Assembly: GCA_050011815.1 (NCBI GenBank)
Contig: JBEKIJ010000010.1
Span: forward strand, 1-64,000
Length of the DNA: 64,000 nucleotides
Direction: 5' to 3'
Source of the DNA: Chersky-840 sp050011815
GTDB taxonomy: Bacteria; Actinomycetota; Acidimicrobiia; Acidimicrobiales; UBA8190
Below are positions 58,590 to 64,000 of this stretch, one piece after another. How positions within the stretch are numbered: position 1 is the first letter of the stretch; every line of letters begins with the position of its first letter. The notes beneath the pieces are model-generated. The model was not told the DNA's origin and did no database searches. It saw only the letters and a program-made list of their open reading frames with translations. A program made the position numbers and the translations under genes.

Positions 58590-60188
58590 ATGATCACGGG
58601 CCGCGACATCACCATCGAGATCGGTGGCAGGACGCTGCTACGCGACGCCTCGTTCATGGTCGGCCCCGACGACAAGGTGGGGCTTGTCGGCCGAAATGGG
58701 ACAGGGAAGTCGTCCCTGGTGTCGGTCATCTGCGGGCTGCACCCTGCTCACCTGCGTGTGGCCGGGGACGTCGACATCCAAGGGACCATCGGCTTCCTCC
58801 CCCAGGTGCCGACCGTTGGGGGCCTCGGGCTCGAGCCCACCGGCTTCTCCCATGTGCTCTCGGCCCGGGGTCTCGACGTGCTCGACGAGGAGATGCACAA
58901 GGCCCGCAGCGCCGTGGCCGCCGACCCCACCACCGAGGCCATCGCCCGGTTCTCCGATATCGAAGAACGCTACGGAGCGGCGGGGGGATACAGCCTCGAG
59001 GGCGAGATCGCCCGTCTCGCCGAGGGGATCGGGTTGCGCCAGGACACCCTGTTCGACGACATCGATTCGCTGTCGGGAGGACAGCGTCGACGCGTCGACA
59101 TCGTCCGGGTGCTCTTCGGCCGCCCCGACACGCTCGTCCTCGACGAGCCCACCAACCATCTGGACTTGGCCGCCAAGCGCTGGCTCACGGCCGAGCTATC
59201 GCGCTTTTCGGGGGCGATGCTCGTCATCAGCCACGACCTGAAGCTGCTCGACCGGGTCATCACCAAGGTGCTGAGTCTGGCGGAGGGGGGGCTCCGGGAG
59301 TTCAAGGGCAACTACAGCGCCTTCCGGACCCAGCTGACCGCCGACATCGAGCAACGCGAGAAGAAGCGGTCCCTCGAGGACCGTCAGATCCGCAAGCTCA
59401 GCACCCTGGCCGACTCCATGCGGGCCAGCACCGAGGACCGGGCCCGCAAGGCGAAGGTCCTCGACCGCCGGGTCGAGCGCATGAAGGGCAACCGCACCGA
59501 GCTCGTGAAACGGGACCGCAAGACGCGCTTTCGCCTCCCCACGCCGTCGCGTTCGGGCGCGCTCCCCCTCACGGTGCGGGGGGTGCAGGTCTCCTACGGG
59601 GCCAAGAAGGTCCTCCTCAACATCGACTTCGTGGTGGGGCGCGGCGACCGGGTGGTGGTGATCGGACGCAACGGGGCCGGCAAGAGCAGCCTGCTGCGGT
59701 GCCTGGCCTCGGTCCAGGCCCCCTCGGGGGGCGTGGTGGAGGTCGGGCACAACGTCTCGCTCGGGTACTTCGCCCAGGAGCACGAGCAACTCGATCCCGC
59801 GGTGTGCGCCCTGGAGCAGATCGACGACAGCGTGCTGCGCACGGTGTCGGAGCGCCGGGCTCTGCTGGGCTCGTTCGGGCTCACCGGGGCGACCGCGGAG
59901 CAGTTGCCGGCGTCGTTGTCCGGCGGAGAGCGCGCCAAGCTCAGCCTGGCCATGTTGTCGGCGGGTCGCGCCAATCTCCTCGTGCTCGACGAGCCCACCA
60001 ACAACCTCGACCCGGCCTCGGTGGAGGCGGTGGGTGAGATGCTGAGCACATGGCCCGGAACCGTGGTGGCGGTGAGCCACGACCGCCCCTTCGTGGACGC
60101 GCTACGGCCCACCCACGCGCTGCACCTCCCCGAGGAGCGCTACGAATTGTGGCGCGAGGAGTACCTCGAGGACGTCGAGATGCGATGA
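58590..60188 (+). CDS. ABC-F family ATPase
   Basis: 532 residues from ATG 58590. Two ATP-binding cassettes on one chain without membrane helices: first GLVGRNGTGKSSLVSVICG, LSGGQRRRVDIVRVLF, TLVLDEPTNHLDLAAKRWL; second VVIGRNGAGKSSLLRCLAS, LSGGERAKLSLAMLSAG, LVLDEPTNNLDPASVE. The linker (about 245-330, IEQREKKRSLEDRQIRKLST) is charged. ABC-F proteins act on ribosomes in translation or antibiotic protection; the subfamily cannot be fixed here. Confidence 0.93.
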   Translation: MITGRDITIEIGGRTLLRDASFMVGPDDKVGLVGRNGTGKSSLVSVICGLHPAHLRVAGDVDIQGTIGFLPQVPTVGGLGLEPTGFSHVLSARGLDVLDEEMHKARSAVAADPTTEAIARFSDIEERYGAAGGYSLEGEIARLAEGIGLRQDTLFDDIDSLSGGQRRRVDIVRVLFGRPDTLVLDEPTNHLDLAAKRWLTAELSRFSGAMLVISHDLKLLDRVITKVLSLAEGGLREFKGNYSAFRTQLTADIEQREKKRSLEDRQIRKLSTLADSMRASTEDRARKAKVLDRRVERMKGNRTELVKRDRKTRFRLPTPSRSGALPLTVRGVQVSYGAKKVLLNIDFVVGRGDRVVVIGRNGAGKSSLLRCLASVQAPSGGVVEVGHNVSLGYFAQEHEQLDPAVCALEQIDDSVLRTVSERRALLGSFGLTGATAEQLPASLSGGERAKLSLAMLSAGRANLLVLDEPTNNLDPASVEAVGEMLSTWPGTVVAVSHDRPFVDALRPTHALHLPEERYELWREEYLEDVEMR

Positions 60189-60228
60189 CCACTTTCCGGG
60201 CCCAAACCGCTGGCAAGGAGGCCGCACC

Positions 60229-60798
60229 ATGACCGACACCACCGCTATCGCCACCGCCCAGGCTGAGATCCGGCGACGAGTGGCAGCCATCGGGGCCGGG
60301 CAGTGGGACCTCCCCACGCCCTGCACCGATTGGAGCGTCACGGACCTCGTGGTCCACCTGATCGCGGGAAGCGCCATGACCGTGCTGCTACTCGAGGGCG
60401 CCTCTGGGCCCGAGTCGCTCTCACCCTTCCGAGCGCCCCATGGGCCTGATCTCGAGGCCGAGCTGGACCGGGGCCTGACCGACGAACTGGCGGCGTTCGG
60501 GAAACCCGACGCCCTCGACACCATCGTCCACCATCCCGCCGCCGGGGACGTGCCGGGGTCGGCGCTGTTCGGATTCCGAACCGGGGACTACCTGCTGCAC
60601 AGTTGGGATCTGGCCCGTGCCACCGGTGGGGACGAGGCACTGGACGAGACTCTGGTCGTCACCACCTGGGAGGCCATGCAGCCCATGGCGCCGTTCATCG
60701 CCGAAATCGGAATCTTCGGAGCGGGCCCGAGCGGGACCGTCGGGGCCGATGCGCCGCTCCAGCAGCGGCTCCTGGACTTCACCGGCCGCAGGCCGTGA
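60229..60798 (+). CDS. TIGR03086-type DinB-like / mycothiol-dependent isomerase N-domain protein
   Basis: A 189-residue protein. Helical-bundle signature IGAGQWDLPTPCTDWSVTDL followed by VVHLIAG (first metal His), and DYLLHSWDLARATGGDEALD (second His). It resembles maleylpyruvate isomerase N-terminal / DinB_2 proteins of actinobacteria that may use mycothiol. Exact activity unknown. Confidence 0.85.
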   Translation: MTDTTAIATAQAEIRRRVAAIGAGQWDLPTPCTDWSVTDLVVHLIAGSAMTVLLLEGASGPESLSPFRAPHGPDLEAELDRGLTDELAAFGKPDALDTIVHHPAAGDVPGSALFGFRTGDYLLHSWDLARATGGDEALDETLVVTTWEAMQPMAPFIAEIGIFGAGPSGTVGADAPLQQRLLDFTGRRP

Positions 60799-60862
60799 AC
60801 AGCGCGACCCCGTGAACTGGTCGACCCTCTGAACAGGGCGCCTCCGTACCCACCCTGACACC

Positions 60863-61393
60863 GTGACCACCTACGTCGCCATGCTGCGCGCCGTCAACGT
60901 CGGTGGCCGCGTCATCGCCATGACAGAGCTCCGCGCCGCGTTCAGCGCCATGGGCCACACCGACGCCCGCACCTATATCCAGACCGGCAACGTGGTGTTC
61001 GGGGCCTCGGCCCCTTCCGCCAAGCTCCGGTCGGCCATCGAGGAGGGCCTCGAGGCGCGCTTCGGTCCGGGGATCACCGTCGTGCTGCGTTCGCGTGCGC
61101 AACTGGCGGCGATCATCGAACACAACCCGCTCCTGGGCGGCGGTCGCGACCCGAAGAGGCTCCATGTGACGTTCTTGGGCTCCACGCCGCCCTCGTCCCG
61201 TGTCGCCGGCCTCGAAACCGACGCCTTCCTCCCCGACGAGTTCCGGTTGGAGGGACGCGAGGTCTACGTGCACTGCCCCGGCGGCTACGGCCGGACCAAG
61301 ATCAACAACAGCTACTTCGAGCGGGCCCTCGGCGTGGTGGCGACCACGCGCAACTGGAACACGGTGACGGCCCTCGCGGAGATGACGAACTGA
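60863..61393 (+). CDS. DUF1697 family protein
   Basis: 176 residues, GTG start. Family signature TYVAMLRAVNVGGRVIAMTE, DARTYIQTGNVVFGASAPSA and the C-terminal GYGRTKINNSYFERALGVVA, TTRNWNTVTALAEM are all present. The function of the family is not established. Confidence 0.92.
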   Translation: MTTYVAMLRAVNVGGRVIAMTELRAAFSAMGHTDARTYIQTGNVVFGASAPSAKLRSAIEEGLEARFGPGITVVLRSRAQLAAIIEHNPLLGGGRDPKRLHVTFLGSTPPSSRVAGLETDAFLPDEFRLEGREVYVHCPGGYGRTKINNSYFERALGVVATTRNWNTVTALAEMTN

Positions 61394-61523
61394 GGCCCCT
61401 CGACACCGAGCCGGGCCGGCCCCCCTGGCGCCGGGGGGGTGCGGGCGGGACCGCTCGAGGATTGTCAGGAAACCCACAGGTGGCGTTGACTGGGTCCAAG
61501 GTTGCGGTCGGGACACTGTGGCC

Positions 61524-62873
61524 ATGGTTCAACCGGCCACCCTTCGCCCCGACACCGAGAGGACCAGCGCCGTCCCCTCGCCGGCGTGGGTCGTCGACGC
61601 CGCCGACCCGGCCCGGGGCGCGGCACCACCCCAGGTCGACATCGCCATCCCGGTCTACAACGAGGAGGCCGACCTGGAGGCCAGTGTCAGGAGGCTCCAC
61701 GCCTACCTGAGCCGTGCGCTCCCCTTCAGCTTCCGGATCACCGTGGCCGACAACGCCAGTACCGACCGGACATGGGCGATCGCCCAGTCCCTCGAGGGCG
61801 AGCTCCCCGGCGTCCGCGCCGTCCACCTGGAGGAGAAGGGCCGGGGCCGGGCCCTCCGCCAGGTGTGGTCGACGAGCGACGCCGCGGTCCTCGCCTACAT
61901 GGACGTCGACCTTTCCACCGATCTGGCCGCCGTGCTCCCCCTCGTGGCCCCGGTGGTGTCGGGCCACAGTGACATCGCCATCGGGACCCGCTTGGCCCAT
62001 GGCTCGCGCGTGGTACGCGGGACCAAACGCGAAGTGATCTCGCGCTGCTACAACTTCCTGCTGCGCACCACGTTGGCCGCCGGGTTCTCCGACGCCCAGT
62101 GCGGGTTCAAGGCGATCCGCGCCGACCGGGCCCGGGCCCTCGTGCCGCTGGTCAAGGACACGGGGTGGTTCTTCGACACCGAGCTCCTCTTCCTGGCCGA
62201 GCGGGCCGGCATGCGCATCCACGAGGTCCCCGTGGACTGGGTCGACGACCCTGACTCGCGCGTCGACATCGCCTCCACCGTTCGCGCCGACCTCAAGGGC
62301 GTGGCCCGCCTGGTGCGCGCCCTGGCCACGGGGAGACTCCCGCTCGCCACCCTGTTGGAATCGACGGCCGCCGAGCAGGCGGTCCAGGCGCGCCCGGGCC
62401 TGTTCGCACAATTGGCGCGCTTCTCCGCCATCGGGGTGCTGAGCACGGTTGCCTACGTGCTCCTCTACCTGGTGCTGCGCACCGGCATGCCCGCCCAGGG
62501 GGCAAATGCGTCGGCCCTGCTGGTCACGGCGGTGGCCAACACGGCGTTGAACCGCCGCCTGACGTTCGGGGTCCGGACCCGCAAGGCCCACCTTCGCCAT
62601 CAGCTGCAGGGCATCGTCGTCTTCGCCGTGGGCCTGGCCCTCACGAGCGGCGCGCTGGCCGTGCTGCACGGCCTCGCGCCCCACGCCGGGCGGGGCCTCG
62701 AGGTCGCCGTCCTGGTGGCCGCGGGCGCAATCGCCACCGCCGTGCGCTTCGTGGCCTTCCGGTCCTGGGTGTTCCCCGGGGCGCCAGGCCCACCGCACCG
62801 GTCCGTCTTGACCTGCTCCGCAACCCCGTCCCCACCGACCCCGTCCGCACCGATCCCGTGGAGACCACGATGA
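61524..62873 (+). CDS. GT2 glycosyltransferase fused to a GtrA-like membrane domain
   Basis: 449 residues from ATG 61524. The GT-A domain (about 35-260) has VDIAIPVYNEEADLEASVRR, ITVADNASTDRTW, VLAYMDVDLSTDLAAVL (DxD) and QCGFKAIRADRA, as in dolichol-phosphate-mannose-synthase-like enzymes. A GtrA domain (about 285-420) with four hydrophobic helices follows (FARFSAIGVLSTVAYVLLYL). It probably makes or flips a polyprenyl-phosphate sugar. The next gene starts at an ATGA overlap and is the likely user of that sugar. Confidence 0.9.
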   Translation: MVQPATLRPDTERTSAVPSPAWVVDAADPARGAAPPQVDIAIPVYNEEADLEASVRRLHAYLSRALPFSFRITVADNASTDRTWAIAQSLEGELPGVRAVHLEEKGRGRALRQVWSTSDAAVLAYMDVDLSTDLAAVLPLVAPVVSGHSDIAIGTRLAHGSRVVRGTKREVISRCYNFLLRTTLAAGFSDAQCGFKAIRADRARALVPLVKDTGWFFDTELLFLAERAGMRIHEVPVDWVDDPDSRVDIASTVRADLKGVARLVRALATGRLPLATLLESTAAEQAVQARPGLFAQLARFSAIGVLSTVAYVLLYLVLRTGMPAQGANASALLVTAVANTALNRRLTFGVRTRKAHLRHQLQGIVVFAVGLALTSGALAVLHGLAPHAGRGLEVAVLVAAGAIATAVRFVAFRSWVFPGAPGPPHRSVLTCSATPSPPTPSAPIPWRPR

Positions 62874-64000
62874 CGACCGACGTCCTTCCCATCGACCCCA
62901 TCGTCGAGGAGCCCGGCGACGAGCTCTTCGTGTCCGAGGAGCCCGAGGCCCGCCGACCCGACGGCGTCGTGCGTCGAGCGTGGCGGGGGCGGCCCGACGA
63001 CCCGGCCTGGGTGCGTCCCGCCCTGGTGGCCCTGCTGCTCGGAACCGCGGTGCTCTACCTGTGGGACCTGGGCGCATCGGGCTGGGCGAACTCCTTCTAT
63101 TCGGCCGCGGTGCAGGCCGGTTCCAAGAGTTGGAAGGCGTTCTTCTTCGGATCGTCGGACGCGTCGAACTTCATCACCGTCGACAAACCCCCCGCCTCCT
63201 TGTGGGTCATGGAGATCTCGGCTCGGCTCTTCGGCCTCAACGCGTGGAGCATCCTCGTCCCCCAGGCGCTCGAGGGCGTGGCGTCGGTAGCGGTGCTCTA
63301 CGCGGCGGTGCGGCGCTCGTTCCGTCCCGGAGCCGCACTCCTGGCCGGCCTGGTGCTCGCCACCACACCGGTGGCGGCGCTCATGTTCCGCTACAACAAC
63401 CCCGACGCGCTGCTCGTGCTCCTGCTCACCGTGGCGACCTATGCCACGGTGCGAGCCCTCGAACGCGCCAACACGTGGTGGCTGGTCCTGGCCATGAGCG
63501 CGGTGGGGACGGGATTCATCACCAAGATGCTGCAAGCCTTCCTCGTCGTCCCCGCCATGGTCCTCGTCTACCTGCTGGCGGCGCCGACCCCGCTGCGTCG
63601 CCGGCTGGTCCAACTCGGTGTCGGCGCCGTGGCTCTGGTGGTGTCGGCGGGCTGGTGGGTGGCGATCGTCCAACTCACTCCCGCCGCCGACCGGCCCTAC
63701 ATCGGCGGATCTCAGGACAACAACCTCTTGAACCTCATCTTCGGGTACAACGGGCTCGGACGGCTCTCGGGCGCCGAGAGCGGGAGCGTGGGCGGCGCCG
63801 GCGCGGTGGGGTCGCGTTGGGGACCGACGGGCCTGCTCCGTTTCTTCGGCTCCGAATTCGGGACCCAGATCTCCTGGCTCATCCCCGCGGCGTTGATCCT
63901 GGCGCTGTCGTCGCTGTGGCTGTGGCGGCGACGGCCCCGGACCGACCGCGCCCGCAGCTCCCTGCTGTTGTGGAGCGCCTCGCTGGTCGTGACCGTGGTG
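62870..64000 (+). CDS. GT39/ArnT-like membrane glycosyltransferase, 3' end beyond window
   Basis: 377 codons visible from ATG 62870, still open at 64000. After a cytoplasmic acidic N terminus comes a first helix (ALVALLLGTAVLYLWDLGAS), then the acceptor/metal loop NSFYSAAVQAGSKSWKAFFF and TVDKPPASLWVMEISARLFG, typical of PMT/ArnT enzymes, and FRYNNPDALLVLLLTVATYA. Multiple further helices follow. It transfers sugar from a polyprenyl-phosphate donor to lipids or proteins outside the membrane, fitting the GT2-GtrA gene before it. Confidence 0.9.
   Translation, partial: MTTDVLPIDPIVEEPGDELFVSEEPEARRPDGVVRRAWRGRPDDPAWVRPALVALLLGTAVLYLWDLGASGWANSFYSAAVQAGSKSWKAFFFGSSDASNFITVDKPPASLWVMEISARLFGLNAWSILVPQALEGVASVAVLYAAVRRSFRPGAALLAGLVLATTPVAALMFRYNNPDALLVLLLTVATYATVRALERANTWWLVLAMSAVGTGFITKMLQAFLVVPAMVLVYLLAAPTPLRRRLVQLGVGAVALVVSAGWWVAIVQLTPAADRPYIGGSQDNNLLNLIFGYNGLGRLSGAESGSVGGAGAVGSRWGPTGLLRFFGSEFGTQISWLIPAALILALSSLWLWRRRPRTDRARSSLLLWSASLVVTVV

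Noticed and set aside
61302..63077. A 591-codon minus-strand open frame over the GT2-GtrA gene
   Set aside because: It is antisense to a gene with DxD and GtrA features and contains no protein-like pattern.

Overview
The window reads as chromosomal DNA of a high-GC Gram-positive actinobacterium. The closest fit is the class Acidimicrobiia, and this is inferred from gene content. Pointers are many GTG starts and GTGA/ATGA start-stop overlaps, a TIGR03086/mycothiol-dependent-isomerase-like protein, a WS/DGAT acyltransferase, oligoribonuclease, and three large surface proteins carrying a 'GYWLV.(S/A)DGGVF.FG' repeat that I associate with Acidimicrobiia. No rRNA or CRISPR array is present. Two complete tRNAs are present: tRNA-Gly(GCC) at 16828-16900 (-) and tRNA-Leu(UAG) at 58429-58511 (+).

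Region 1, about 1-16.9 kb, is accessory DNA built by site-specific recombination. A 3' half of a tRNA-Val(CAC), cut at the anticodon loop, lies at 930-973. Three further copies of the 3' half of tRNA-Gly(GCC) lie at 3076-3116, 5929-5969 and 7511-7551, all in the orientation of the intact tRNA-Gly at 16828-16900. Each copy is followed by the same roughly 170-bp element end containing a short inverted repeat. This is the layout of a tandem array of att-flanked elements that have lost their integrase. Cargo: a Fic/Doc-type toxin pseudogene with small antitoxin, an AbrB-ParE type module, a divergent MarR / LiaF-like pair around a perfect palindrome, a DUF1778-GNAT (TacAT-type) module, a broken PIN-domain toxin, a large HD-GYP protein with an extracytoplasmic FN3 tail, a small catabolic-looking cluster (two DapB-like dehydrogenases, TetR, SDR, VOC protein), and an IS481-type insertion sequence beside the tRNA.

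Region 2, about 17-34.2 kb, is core-like metabolism and regulation: WS/DGAT, dUTPase, oligoribonuclease, aldo/keto reductase, acyl-CoA synthetase, SDR, an ABC transporter, a NarL-type two-component system whose kinase carries a PspC domain, a divergent second PspC protein, an NAD(P)/FAD oxidoreductase, a 1-Cys peroxiredoxin, enoyl-CoA hydratase, a HAD phosphatase, a GNAT protein and a second aldo/keto reductase.

Region 3, about 34.2-57.7 kb, is a cell-surface glycan island. It holds seven glycosyltransferase genes, a DUF4214-methyltransferase, an FkbM methyltransferase, two coiled-coil proteins with degenerate methyltransferase-like domains, a Wzm/Wzt-type ABC exporter, and three exported DGG-repeat proteins (one fused to SpoIID, two fused to FG-GAP/PQQ-like propellers). 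A two-gene module (coiled-coil pseudo-methyltransferase plus GT4 with an ATGA overlap) occurs twice, at 37359-39634 and 47573-49743. Region 4, 57.7-64 kb, returns to housekeeping functions (ClpP, tRNA-Leu, ABC-F ATPase, DinB-like protein, DUF1697 protein), then a GT2-GtrA fusion and a GT39-like membrane glycosyltransferase cut by the window end.

The least conventional parts are the integrase-less tRNA-Gly att array loaded with toxin-antitoxin modules, and the duplicated coiled-coil/GT4 plus DGG-repeat arrangement in the glycan island.
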